64,000 bases of DNA from RBG-16-34-14 sp963727535 (lineage in GTDB: Bacteria; Bacteroidota; Ignavibacteria; Ignavibacteriales; Ignavibacteriaceae), in assembly GCA_963727535.1 (NCBI GenBank), contig CAVSGR010000006.1:434001-498000 (forward strand). The letters run 5' to 3'. Shown one piece after another: positions 1 to 8,743 of the stretch. Under the pieces are notes generated by a model. That model had not been told where the DNA came from and searched no databases. It worked only from the letters and a program-made list of their open reading frames with translations. A program made the position numbers and the translations under genes. How positions within the stretch are numbered: position 1 is the stretch's first letter; each line of letters begins with the position of its first letter.

Positions 1-1360
1 TCCATTCTTTATTAAGAATTTGGGAACTGACCAGTACGGAATCTGGATGTTTGTTAATTCAATTATAGCAAGCATCGGGATTGTTAATATGGGGCTTGGC
101 GACGCCTCCATCAAATTCGTCTCAAAGTACAGGGCATTAAATGATACGCCTAATATTAATAGAATTGTGAATACTACTTTTTCATTAAGCCTTTTTTTAT
201 TGTTAATCATTATTCTTTTGGGAATCGGGGTAGCATTCTTAGTTGAGAATTTTAATTTGTTTAATCTTGATGATACAAATCGCACTGTTGCGTCATCTGC
301 TATACAACTCGGTAGTATAATTTTTGGTTTGAGACAGATTGAACAAGTTATTCTGGCAACTTTCCGTGGATATGAAAGATATGACAGTTCTTCACAAATT
401 TCTATGACGTCTAAAACTGTCTTATTATTTTCTCAGGTTATTACTGTTTATCTGGGGTATCATCTCGTTGAATTATATACGGTAAGCGTAATTTCTTCTG
501 CGTTAATGGTAGTTGGTGAAATAATTTTTTCCAAATTTAAGTATAAGAAGATATCATTTGTTCCCACTATAAAGAGACAATCCATTAAAGAAATTTTTAG
601 TTTTAGCTCATGGTCATGGACTCAATCAGTAATGGGTATTATTGTTGGACATGTAGACAGACTGATTATTATAACTTTAGCAGGACCAACTTTTTTGGCT
701 TATTATGCTCTTGCTTCAACCGTGGGAACACAGATTCATACAATATTTACAGCTTCGGTCAGCTGGGTCTTCCCGAAGGTTTCTGGTAAAACAGAGAGAA
801 AAGAGAACCTTTCCAGTTTATATTATAAAATGCAACTGCTTATAATTATACTCGGGACAATTGCAGTTGCAATATTAATTTTGTTTGAGTATCCTATTTT
901 TCATACCTGGCTTGGGACCGAGACATATACAAATTCTATATTGTATATAAGATTATTTCTTTTTTTGGCTTTCTTTAATATGCTTTCAATTATTCCATAT
1001 TACTTTATGCTTGGAGCAAACCTGATCCGCATATCAGCTTTGTTTATGTTTATCAGTGTTGTTTTTACTATCGGTTTTATGATATTAGGTTATCACTTAG
1101 CTGACGTAGAAGGATTAGCTTATGGAAAGTTTTTAGCTTCTATTGTTTCAATTCCACTTATGCTGATGTTCGTTCATTATAAAATAATAGATAAAGTAAA
1201 TATATATTCCGGACTTAAGATTTATTTACCTGCCGTCTTAATTGCAATTTCAATTTATTTTTTCAACTTAGTCTCTATCCCGCTTTTTATTGGCGGCGCT
1301 GTTCTCCTTTGGTTTTTATATAAAGAAAGAGTTTTAAAAACATCTGTGGCAAAAATATAA
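1..1360 (+). CDS. Wzx-like polysaccharide flippase (MOP/MATE fold), 5' end outside window
   Basis: Integral membrane protein of at least 452 residues with about 12 hydrophobic segments, resembling lipid-linked oligosaccharide flippases that move O-antigen or capsule units across the inner membrane. The frame is open from base 2, and the residues before the first TTG (PFFIKN, then LGTDQYGIW) match the usual N-terminal family pattern in which an aromatic/basic stretch precedes LG..YG.W. The true start is therefore upstream of the window. It sits one base before the next gene and heads a run of polysaccharide and methyltransferase genes to 5187, which fits surface glycan assembly. The substrate cannot be told. 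Confidence 0.85.
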   Translation, partial: PFFIKNLGTDQYGIWMFVNSIIASIGIVNMGLGDASIKFVSKYRALNDTPNINRIVNTTFSLSLFLLLIIILLGIGVAFLVENFNLFNLDDTNRTVASSAIQLGSIIFGLRQIEQVILATFRGYERYDSSSQISMTSKTVLLFSQVITVYLGYHLVELYTVSVISSALMVVGEIIFSKFKYKKISFVPTIKRQSIKEIFSFSSWSWTQSVMGIIVGHVDRLIIITLAGPTFLAYYALASTVGTQIHTIFTASVSWVFPKVSGKTERKENLSSLYYKMQLLIIILGTIAVAILILFEYPIFHTWLGTETYTNSILYIRLFLFLAFFNMLSIIPYYFMLGANLIRISALFMFISVVFTIGFMILGYHLADVEGLAYGKFLASIVSIPLMLMFVHYKIIDKVNIYSGLKIYLPAVLIAISIYFFNLVSIPLFIGGAVLLWFLYKERVLKTSVAKI

Positions 1361-1361
1361 A

Positions 1362-2291
1362 GTGGTTATAAAAAGAATTTTTCTGAAACTATTTAAAAAA
1401 CTTGAGCGATATTTTACGAAGAATCTTGTCCGTAAAATAGAGACTAATTCGGTTTTGCTTGCACAAATTCACATTAACAGGATTAAGGAATTAAAAGAAG
1501 TTTCTTCGTTAAAGGATGTTGAGTTCAAAGTTTTTTCCGAATGGGGAGAGGATGGGATTATACAATACCTCACAAATAATGTTGAAATTAGAAATAAAAT
1601 TTTTGTAGAGTTCGGTGTTCAGGATTACAAAGAATCCAACACGAGATTTCTTTTGATAAATGATTTATGGAAGGGTCTTGTTATTGATAGTGATAAAGAT
1701 TGTATTTCTGAAATAAAAAAAGATGATATTTATTTCAGATACAATTTGACGGCTAAAAATGCTTTTATTACAAAAGAAAATATAAATGATCTTATTTCAG
1801 ATTCCGGCATTTCCGGTGAGATTGGTTTATTAAGTATAGATATAGATGGAAACGATTATTGGGTCTGGGAAGCAATAAATTTTATAGATCCTGCGATTGT
1901 AATCTGTGAGTACAATGGTTTGTTTGGTCCAACTTACCCGGTTTCAATTCCGTACAGTTCCGATTTTTACAGAACAAAGAAACATTTTTCAAATCTTTAT
2001 TTTGGTGCATCGCTCCAGGCTCTTGTTATTCTTGGTGAGAAAAAAGGTTATGACTTTGTCGGATCGAACAGTGCCGGTTCAAATGCCTTTTTTGTTAAGA
2101 AACATTTATCTGCAAAGCTAGAAAAATATTCAGCTAAAGAGGGATTCAGAGCGCCGGGTTTTCGTCAATCCAGAGATATTCAGGGTCGCCTCACATATCT
2201 GAATAAAAAAGAGAGTGAGCAAATCCTGGGAAATATGAATGTTATAAATATTGAAACTGGAAAGACCATCTTGTTGAAAGAAATTTTCTAA
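1362..2291 (+). CDS. FkbM-like / SAM-methyltransferase-fold protein of polysaccharide locus
   Basis: 309 residues starting at a GTG one base after the flippase stop. The middle (about 60-200) looks like a Rossmann methyltransferase core: the IFVEFGVQDYKESNTR segment could be motif I, LVIDSDK an acidic loop, and LLSIDIDGNDYWVWEA resembles the D-x-D-G-x-D motif of FkbM-like proteins. No signal peptide or membrane helix is evident. Such proteins are common in O-antigen loci and are presumed to methylate sugars. The core is divergent, so activity is inferred from context. A TTG or ATG further in could be the start instead. Confidence 0.6.
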   Translation: MVIKRIFLKLFKKLERYFTKNLVRKIETNSVLLAQIHINRIKELKEVSSLKDVEFKVFSEWGEDGIIQYLTNNVEIRNKIFVEFGVQDYKESNTRFLLINDLWKGLVIDSDKDCISEIKKDDIYFRYNLTAKNAFITKENINDLISDSGISGEIGLLSIDIDGNDYWVWEAINFIDPAIVICEYNGLFGPTYPVSIPYSSDFYRTKKHFSNLYFGASLQALVILGEKKGYDFVGSNSAGSNAFFVKKHLSAKLEKYSAKEGFRAPGFRQSRDIQGRLTYLNKKESEQILGNMNVINIETGKTILLKEIF

Positions 2292-2301
2292 AGAATAATT
2301 A

Positions 2302-3264
2302 ATGATAAAAAAGATTGTCGCACAATTTATTCTTAACAGGTATTTAAATTCTAAGCCGGATACTTTTTTAGGTAAAGTAAATCAGAAAATTTTTTATGCA
2401 ATAAGAAACAAGCTGGTCAACCTTATCGATCCCGAAATAAAATACAAACTTGCCGGAGTAAATATTTACTTGCCATTTTCTCATAACCTACCAGTTAATA
2501 AAAAGGTGTTTCCTTCTTATGATGAAAATATTAGCAGAGTTGCGTCTTTAGTAAAAGAAAAATATGATGACTTAAAAATGATTGATATCGGGGCTAACGT
2601 TGGCGATACAGCACTAATGGTAAAAAGCAAAGTCGATATTCCTATACTTTGTATTGAGGGAGAAAAGAAGTTTATTTCATTGCTTCAAAATAACACAAAG
2701 AATTATCAAAATATTTTTATTGAAAAATCATTTGTCGGGGATAAAGAATTTATTTCAGGTAATTATGTTTATTCAAAAGGCTCAGGAAAAATAGTTGAAG
2801 GAGAGAAACAACCGGTAATTAACTTTAAGACAATTGAAAAAATAGTTTCGGAACACTCACGGTTTAAGAAAAGTAAATTATTAAAAATCGATACGGATGG
2901 TTTTGACTGCCGTATAATTAAGAATGAAATTAATTTTTTATCAGGAATGAAGCCTGTTATTTTTTTTGAATACGACCCCTTTCTGTACAAATCAAAAAAT
3001 GACGCTTTTAATGTTTTTGATTTACTTTTGAAAGCGGGGTTTAACAGTGTTGTGTTTTATGAAAACACCGGCGATTATTTATTAACTACTGAATTAAACA
3101 ACAAAAATTTACTTGGCGATTTACATTATTATTTCAGCGGCAGAAAGACAGAGCGTTATTGTGACATAGCTGTTTTTCATAATGAAGACAATGACTTGGC
3201 GAATAAGCTGAGAGAAAAAGAAATTCAATACTTTTCAAATATTCGCAAATACAATATCATTTAA
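2302..3264 (+). CDS. FkbM family methyltransferase
   Basis: 320 residues. The MIDIGANVGDTALM segment near residue 93 is a clear SAM-binding motif I of the FkbM family, followed by CIEGEKKF (acidic residue after strand 2) and LLKIDTDGFDCRIIKN (the K-x-D-x-D-G-x-D motif). FkbM enzymes O-methylate sugars or polyketides; here the polysaccharide neighbourhood suggests a glycan sugar. Its stop codon overlaps the ATG of the next gene by one base, so the two are probably translated together. Confidence 0.8.
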   Translation: MIKKIVAQFILNRYLNSKPDTFLGKVNQKIFYAIRNKLVNLIDPEIKYKLAGVNIYLPFSHNLPVNKKVFPSYDENISRVASLVKEKYDDLKMIDIGANVGDTALMVKSKVDIPILCIEGEKKFISLLQNNTKNYQNIFIEKSFVGDKEFISGNYVYSKGSGKIVEGEKQPVINFKTIEKIVSEHSRFKKSKLLKIDTDGFDCRIIKNEINFLSGMKPVIFFEYDPFLYKSKNDAFNVFDLLLKAGFNSVVFYENTGDYLLTTELNNKNLLGDLHYYFSGRKTERYCDIAVFHNEDNDLANKLREKEIQYFSNIRKYNII

Positions 3265-4422
3265 TGATGTATTTAATAAAGCTCAGGAACCTTCTCAATT
3301 ATTTTACTTATTTGTTGATTGATTTATTCCTTCCGAGGGAAGCAAAAACTAATCCAAATACTTTGTTAATTGTTAAGCTTGATGCAATAGGGGATTATTT
3401 GTTATTCAGAAAATTTTTGAGCACGCTTAAATCAAGCAAGAAGTATAAAAATTATAAAATAACTTTGTGCGGAAATATTGTCTGGAAGGATTTATCCGTA
3501 GAATTTGATAAAAATGTTGTTGATGAATTCATCTGGATAGACAGGAGGAAATTTTATAAAAGCATCGGCTATAAATATAATTTGCTAAAACAAGTCCTGG
3601 GGAAAGGGTTTGAAATCGCAATATGTGCGACATATTCGCGCGAAATATTGTATGACGATTTAATTATAAATTCAAGCCAGGCAAAAGTTAGAATTGGAAG
3701 CGAGGGCTCAAAAGATAAATACGTAAAATGGAAAAGGAATTTATTTACCGACAAATATTATACAAATCTTATATCTGCCCCTACCACAAATCTTTTTGAA
3801 TTTAACTACAATAAATATTTTTTTGAAATTCTTCTTGGCGAGCAAATCGATATTATGGCTCCCCGAATTGATATTTCTCGAATTAATTTAAATTTTGTTC
3901 CCCCAAAACCTTACATTGTTTTATTTCCTGGTGCGAGTAGAGTAGAGAAGATTTGGGATTATAATAATTTTAAAGAGACAGCAGAATTTTTGATAAACGA
4001 ATATTCGTACAATATAGCTCTTGCTGGAGGAGAAAGTGAAAGAGGATATTTCGCATTAAGATAAATACTTCTTTGCCTGAAGGGAAAGTATTTAACTTAA
4101 CCTCCAAAACAACTTTACCGGATTTAGCAAAAATTATCAGTGAATCTGAATTGCTCATTGCAAATGATACAGGAGCTGTTCACGTTGCGGCAAGTGTAAG
4201 AAAGCATTTATTTGTATCTCTAATGGAGAACGATTCGGAAGATTTCATCCCTATCCGCCAGAAATATTTGATAAAGCTTATTATATTTATCCGTCTGAGA
4301 TTATGAATAACCTGAATGATATTGAATTACTGAAAAATAAATACCGTTTCAGCTCGGATCTTGATATAAATGAAATAAAACCTCAAGTTGTTAAAGAAGT
4401 TATCAAAAAAGTTCTAGGATAA
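3264..4422 (+). pseudogene. Glycosyltransferase family 9 (heptosyltransferase-like), two frameshifts
   Basis: The N-terminal 266 residues read in one frame up to LAGGESERGYFALR and a stop at 4064. The protein continues one frame over from about 4055 (INTSLPEGKVFNLTSKTTL, then ANDTGAVHVAA), and again in a third frame from about 4213 (CISNGERFGRFHPYPPE, then IFDKAYYIYP) to a TAA at 4420-4422. The GT9 hallmarks (glycine-rich GGESE, the NDTG acceptor loop, the NG..GRFHPYP C-terminus) are all present across the frames. Adding one A near 4058 and one T in the T run near 4211 restores 386 residues, a normal length. Either a recent pseudogene or sequencing error. Probable role: sugar transfer onto LPS core or similar glycan. 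Confidence 0.8.
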
Positions 4423-4425
4423 TTG

Positions 4426-5187
4426 ATGAAAATCTCTTCTGTTATAATTGCAAAAGATGAAGAAAGAAATATTCACAGGTGTATTCAAAGCCAACTTGAG
4501 TGTATTGATGAAATAATTGTTCTTATTGATGAGTATTCTAAAGATTCTACACTTGAAATTGTTAAATCGTTTCCCACAGTTAAATATGAAGTTGTTGAGT
4601 GGTGGGGATATTCTAAGACAAAAAAATACGGCGTTTCTAAAGCATCGAATGATTGGATAATGTGGATAGATGCAGATGAGGTTTTAACTTCCGGACTTTC
4701 TAAAGAATTAATTGAATTTAAAAAATCAGAACCGGGATTTGATTCATATTCATTCCCGAGAAAAGCTAACTTCCTTGGAAGATGGATTTTGCACAGCGGT
4801 TGGTATCCGGGAAGAGTAACAAGGTTGTTCAATAAAAACAAAGTTACTTTCAGTGATAACGAGGTGCATGAACATCTTGTTACAAATGGAAAAACGGAAG
4901 AATTTAAAAATGAAATTGAACACCATACAGATCCTAACATAAAACACTACTTTGAAAAGTTTAATGATTACACCACACTAGCAGCTGAAGAACTCGATAA
5001 AAAGGGAAAAACCTTCAGGATTTCGGATTTAATTATTAGACCGGTTGCGATTTTTGTGAAAATGTATATAATTAAAAGAGGTTTCCTTGATGGGATAGAG
5101 GGATTCATTTTAGCTGTGTTTTCTTCAGCATATGTTTTTACAAAATATTGTAAGTTATGGGAGAGAAAAAATTCAAAGGGAGAATGA
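4426..5187 (+). CDS. Glycosyltransferase family 2 (WaaE/KdtX-like)
   Basis: 253 residues from the ATG at 4426; an in-frame TTG one codon earlier is less likely. GT2 features: SSVIIAKDEERNIHRCI at the N-terminus, the nucleotide-binding DEYSKDSTLEIV loop, and the metal-binding D-A-D of MWIDADEVL (residues 82-84). The WWGYSKTKKYGV segment and HEHLV later on are typical of the LPS-core beta-glucosyltransferase WaaE/KdtX group. It starts 3 bases after the broken GT9 gene and ends the glycan gene run. Donor and acceptor sugars are unknown. Confidence 0.85.
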   Translation: MKISSVIIAKDEERNIHRCIQSQLECIDEIIVLIDEYSKDSTLEIVKSFPTVKYEVVEWWGYSKTKKYGVSKASNDWIMWIDADEVLTSGLSKELIEFKKSEPGFDSYSFPRKANFLGRWILHSGWYPGRVTRLFNKNKVTFSDNEVHEHLVTNGKTEEFKNEIEHHTDPNIKHYFEKFNDYTTLAAEELDKKGKTFRISDLIIRPVAIFVKMYIIKRGFLDGIEGFILAVFSSAYVFTKYCKLWERKNSKGE

Positions 5188-5188
5188 T

Positions 5189-5518
5189 ATGCAGCAAAAT
5201 TCAACAAATGAAATTTTATTTATGCAGTTGGTTATGCAAAACCAGCAAATAGCAATTATGTCTATGGGAAAACTCAAACACCCCGTAACTGATAAGATTG
5301 AGCGAAATCTTGAACTTGCTAAAGTTTCAATAGATACTCTTGATATGTTGAAAGTAAAGACGAAAGGGAATCTTTCCGAATATGAGGAAAAATTTCTTGA
5401 TGAAGTCATTCGTGAACTAAAACTAAATTATGTTGAGGAAGTGAATAAAGATCAGGGAGGCAAACCAGAAAATGCAAATGAAGAAGCAAGCAAAGAAGAA
5501 AATAAAGAAGAAAAATGA
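5189..5518 (+). CDS. DUF1844 domain protein
   Basis: 109 residues from the ATG at 5189, which has an AAAGGGAGA Shine-Dalgarno-like stretch just upstream; an in-frame upstream start at 5132 lies inside the GT2 gene and is rejected. The NEILFMQLVMQNQQIAIMSMGK segment, then about 60 helical residues containing IDTLDMLKVKTKGNLS.YE, is the DUF1844 pattern seen in many Bacteroidota, Chlorobiota and Deltaproteobacteria. The tail is Glu/Lys rich and probably disordered. Function is unknown. It precedes NAD kinase by 18 bases and probably shares its transcript. Confidence 0.75.
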   Translation: MQQNSTNEILFMQLVMQNQQIAIMSMGKLKHPVTDKIERNLELAKVSIDTLDMLKVKTKGNLSEYEEKFLDEVIRELKLNYVEEVNKDQGGKPENANEEASKEENKEEK

Positions 5519-5536
5519 AGTGAGTGAAAATGTATA

Positions 5537-6454
5537 ATGGCTAAGACTAAGAAAAAAATGATTATAGGAATTATTGCTAACACAACCAAACAAAATGTTT
5601 TCTCTGTTCTTTCCGGGTTAATTAAAAAACTCAAAGAAAATGAATTTGATTATTTTTTGAGTGCTGATATACGAAAGTATAAAGAATTAATAGCTGAAAA
5701 GGTGAGTGAGAGTAAATTCCAGGTTGAAGATAAGCTTTGTAAAAAGAGCGATATAATTATCTCAATCGGCGGAGATGGAACGATGCTCGCGACAGCGTTT
5801 CACGCACATTTCCATAATAAACCTGTTTTAGGCATTAATCTTGGTAAGCTCGGATTTTTAGTTGATGCAAATGTCGACCAACTCGATAGGGTTATTGAAG
5901 ACCTGAAAAAGAAAAGATATTCTGTTGAAGAACGCATGGTTATAGAAGGTGAGTGTCTTGGTCACAAAGTAGAAAAGCTTTACGCAATTAATGATATTGT
6001 AATTGATAAGGGCGGCTGGCCTAAAATGATCGAACTTACAATTATGGTAGATGGCGAATATGTTACTACCTTTGCTGCCGATGGATTAATTATTGCAACT
6101 CCAACTGGTTCAACGGGATATTCTATTTCAGTTGGGGGACCAATCGTTAGTCCGCTAACCGATGTTATAACATTAGCTCCAGTCTCTCCACATAGTCTGT
6201 CAATGAGACCACTTGTTCTTCCGAGTTCACAGGAAATTTTGATAAGAGTAAGTTCACTACATAAAGAAATTCATCTTAATTGTGACGGACAAAGAGTATT
6301 TGCTTTCCTGCCACCACTTGAGTTAAAAATCACAAAGAGTAAACGACCTTTGAAACTTGTTCAAACATCCTTCACAGGCTATTTTGAAAAATTGAGGAAT
6401 AAACTTTTATGGGGAATTGATCTCAGGAATAATCTTAACAATAGAACAAAATAG
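5537..6454 (+). CDS. nadK: NAD kinase
   Basis: 305 residues. Phosphorylates NAD to NADP in the cytoplasm. The catalytic GGDGT motif is at residues 78-82, followed by the second conserved block (LYAINDIVID) and the family's glycine-rich C-terminal motif ATPTGSTGYSISVGGPI around residue 190. The length is normal for the bacterial family. The stop codon TAG overlaps the GTG start of the following gene, so the two are probably translationally coupled. Confidence 0.95.
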   Translation: MAKTKKKMIIGIIANTTKQNVFSVLSGLIKKLKENEFDYFLSADIRKYKELIAEKVSESKFQVEDKLCKKSDIIISIGGDGTMLATAFHAHFHNKPVLGINLGKLGFLVDANVDQLDRVIEDLKKKRYSVEERMVIEGECLGHKVEKLYAINDIVIDKGGWPKMIELTIMVDGEYVTTFAADGLIIATPTGSTGYSISVGGPIVSPLTDVITLAPVSPHSLSMRPLVLPSSQEILIRVSSLHKEIHLNCDGQRVFAFLPPLELKITKSKRPLKLVQTSFTGYFEKLRNKLLWGIDLRNNLNNRTK

Positions 6455-6978
6455 TGAAGACAAAATACCTTCTGATTCTTGTTATCCTGTTTCCTGGTTT
6501 TCTTTTTGCACAAACAAGAAACAAGATTATAGATGATTCAAACTCTGAACCCATGCTTCTTGGTTATTGCACTCGTGAAGTATTCAGTGATTCTGTTTTT
6601 GCTTCCTGGTTTAATCCTGAATATGAAAGTTATAAACCGGATTCTACAACTATTGAATCATTAAAAAAAGATATGGAAGATATTGATATAACTATAGTGA
6701 TGGGAAGCTGGTGCAGCGACAGTCAATGGCATGTCCCTGATTTATATAAAATCCTTGATGAAATTAATTATCCTTCGGATAAGGTAACGCTTATTGCAGT
6801 TAATGAAGATAAGAAAACAGGTGGGGATGAAATAGACAGTCTTGATATAAAATTTGTCCCGGCATTTATTTTTTACAGAGACAGTTCCGAGCTAGGAAGA
6901 ATTGTTGAATCGCCGGAGAAAAGTCTTGAAGAAGATATACTGGGAATTCTTACTAAAGAAAAAGAAATGTCACACTGA
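6454..6978 (+). CDS. Secreted thioredoxin-fold protein with single active-site Cys
   Basis: 174 residues from a GTG overlapping the nadK stop. A Sec signal peptide covers about residues 1-19 (ILVILFPGFLFA, then QT), so it acts outside the cytoplasm. The mature part has a thioredoxin-like core: MGSWCSDSQWHVPDLYKIL (residues 84-102) where CxxC would be, and a cis-Pro-like VPAFIFY near residue 135. Only the first cysteine of the redox pair is present (WCSDS), so it is unlikely to be a classic dithiol oxidoreductase. The last codons and the TGA stop lie inside a dispersed palindromic repeat (6968-6997), which must have reshaped the C-terminus. Confidence 0.7.
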   Translation: MKTKYLLILVILFPGFLFAQTRNKIIDDSNSEPMLLGYCTREVFSDSVFASWFNPEYESYKPDSTTIESLKKDMEDIDITIVMGSWCSDSQWHVPDLYKILDEINYPSDKVTLIAVNEDKKTGGDEIDSLDIKFVPAFIFYRDSSELGRIVESPEKSLEEDILGILTKEKEMSH

Positions 6979-7037
6979 GCGAAGTCGAAGTGTGACATAA
7001 AAATAATCTGTCAGTCTTCGACAGGCTCAGACTGACA
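6968..7037. repeat. Paired palindromic dispersed repeats (copy 1) between convergent genes
   Basis: Two adjacent hairpins: 6968-6997, with arms TGTCACACT and AGTGTGACA around GAGCGAAGTCGA, and 7009-7037, with arms TGTCAGTCT and AGACTGACA around a TCGACAGGCTC centre. The same two elements, same order and orientation, recur at 17077-17145. Both pairs sit between convergent genes and could act as bidirectional transcription terminators. Similar CTGAGC...GTCGAAG palindromes are widespread dispersed repeats in bacterial genomes. Confidence 0.85.
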
Positions 7038-7050
7038 AATACAAATTATT

Positions 7051-8253
7051 CTAATTGTCCATTTCGTCATATTGAAGAACTGGTAATTCAATCTTAGTAA
7101 AATCAATAACCTTTAGCTTTGACTTACCGTTACCATTCTTGCCATTAGTTCCATTCTTTTTAACAGCAGCAATTTTTCCGTTATTATTCTTTGGTTTTGG
7201 CGGATTAAGGCTATCTTTATAATTCTTATAAACATAAGATCTTTTCTTGTAGTTCCTGAGAATAATTCTGTCTTCATCGTGATGAAGGACATAATTAGGC
7301 AATAAAGGAATTTTACCGCCGCCTCCTGGTGCATCAATTACAAAGTGAGGAATTGCCAGACCACTTGTATGTCCGCGAAGGTTTTCAATGATATTCAAAC
7401 CTGTTTCAATAGAAGTGCGAAAATGATTTGCGCCCTTTGTTTCGTCTGCCATATACATATAGTAAGGACGAACTCTGATCCTTAATAATTTCTGCATTAA
7501 TTTTTTTACAACTGCAGGATCATCATTTACACCTTTCATTAAAACCATCTGGTTGCCGACAGGAACACCTGCGTTTGCAAGCATTTCACATGCCTTGGAA
7601 CTTTCAGGAGTTATTTCCCACGGATGATTGAAGTGTGTATTTACATATATAGGATGATATTTCTTTAACATATCACAAAGTTTTTCCGTAATTCTGTGAG
7701 GAAGTACGCATGGCATTTTAGTTCCAAGCCTTATTATTTCGATGTGAGAAATTTCTCTTAATCGTTTTAGAATTTTTTCTAGCATTGTATCTGTAAGCAT
7801 CAAAGGATCGCCGCCAGAAAGAATTACATCTCTAATCTCTGTGTGCTCTTCAAGATATTTAAAAGCACTTTCGAGACCTTTCATAGAGATTTTTTCATAA
7901 TCGCCTACTTTTCTTTTTCTCGTACAAAAGCGGCAGTAAAGCCCGCATTGGCTTGTAACAAGAAAGAGAGCTCTGTCAGGGTAGCGGTGAGTGATGTTGG
8001 GAACGGGACTCATTGCATCTTCCATTAAAGGGTCTTCATCTGCATCAAAGTCCTCCAGTTCGGCTTTATCGGGTACGCATTGCAGCCAAATCGGATCTCC
8101 CGGGTAACGAATAAGGCTGAAGTAATACGGGTTGATCCTTGCCTGGAAAAATTCATCGAGGTCTTCCGCAACCTTTCTATCAATATTGAATTTTTCCACG
8201 AGCTGATCGACAGTGTGAATACTGTCTCTTACCATCTGCTGCCACAGTTCCAT
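7051..8253 (-). CDS. kamA: Lysine 2,3-aminomutase (radical SAM, PLP)
   Basis: 400 residues from the ATG at 8253 (MELWQQM), preceded by AAAAGG; an upstream in-frame ATG at 8298 overlaps the preceding gene and seems less likely. The enzyme converts L-lysine to L-beta-lysine. The [4Fe-4S] motif CGLYCRFC has cysteines at 103, 107 and 110. The C-terminal part has the PLP lysine in DAPGGGGKIP and acidic residues at the two places that bind the lysine side chain in characterised KamA (YMADETKG and VIDAPGG), so the substrate is probably lysine. A Lys/Asn/Gly-rich linker precedes the last 20 residues. Last gene of a four-gene operon with a GNAT and two ATP-grasp ligases. Confidence 0.88.
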   Translation of the reverse strand: MELWQQMVRDSIHTVDQLVEKFNIDRKVAEDLDEFFQARINPYYFSLIRYPGDPIWLQCVPDKAELEDFDADEDPLMEDAMSPVPNITHRYPDRALFLVTSQCGLYCRFCTRKRKVGDYEKISMKGLESAFKYLEEHTEIRDVILSGGDPLMLTDTMLEKILKRLREISHIEIIRLGTKMPCVLPHRITEKLCDMLKKYHPIYVNTHFNHPWEITPESSKACEMLANAGVPVGNQMVLMKGVNDDPAVVKKLMQKLLRIRVRPYYMYMADETKGANHFRTSIETGLNIIENLRGHTSGLAIPHFVIDAPGGGGKIPLLPNYVLHHDEDRIILRNYKKRSYVYKNYKDSLNPPKPKNNNGKIAAVKKNGTNGKNGNGKSKLKVIDFTKIELPVLQYDEMDN

Positions 8254-8272
8254 GACTAACCTTTTTTTTGTT

Positions 8273-8743
8273 TTACTTAATATATTTCCCGAAAACAATC
8301 AGGTTGTCGCCAACCGAGTAAAAATCATTTATCTCGGCAACGATTGAGAAATTATTTCTCAAATAAAAATTTCTTGTCCTGGTGTAACTTTCTCTCGAGG
8401 AAGTTTCAGCTAAAAGCCACCTCGCACCTTGTTCAGTTACAAACTGTTCGGCATGTTCTACTAATTTTGTGCCAACACCTTTTATTTGTGACTCCGGATC
8501 GGCAACAATCCAATACATGTCGTACACAGCATCAGTAAGAGGACGTTTACCTGTGCAATGATAACCAAGAACATTTTGATATTGCTCAAACACAAACACA
8601 TTGTAATCGGTTTGGTTTTTATTTTTAACAGCTATATTTATAAGTTCCATCGCAACTTCAATTTCTTTTGCAGTGAACTGCGGAATCTTTTTTAAAATCT
8701 TTTCTATCGGTTCGGCATCAGACTGCCTGATTCTTCGAATCAT
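8273..8743 (-). CDS. GNAT N-acetyltransferase in aminomutase operon
   Basis: 156 residues; the IRRIRQSDAEPIEKIL start and the acetyl-CoA loop PESQIKGVGTKLVEHAEQF (the Q/R-x-x-G-x-G/A signature) define a GNAT. The C-terminal RNFYLRNNFSIVAEI segment is the usual strand-helix end. Its first 26 bases overlap the upstream ATP-grasp gene, and its stop lies 19 bases before kamA. With kamA next door it could acetylate beta-lysine, as AblB does for N-epsilon-acetyl-beta-lysine, but it is much shorter than AblB. Its acceptor could equally be a peptide product of the operon. Substrate is inference. Confidence 0.8.
   Translation of the reverse strand: MIRRIRQSDAEPIEKILKKIPQFTAKEIEVAMELINIAVKNKNQTDYNVFVFEQYQNVLGYHCTGKRPLTDAVYDMYWIVADPESQIKGVGTKLVEHAEQFVTEQGARWLLAETSSRESYTRTRNFYLRNNFSIVAEINDFYSVGDNLIVFGKYIK

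Noticed and set aside
4485..4940. Minus-strand open frame of 151 codons inside the GT2 gene
   Set aside because: Overlaps a clear glycosyltransferase on the plus strand and has no recognisable features.
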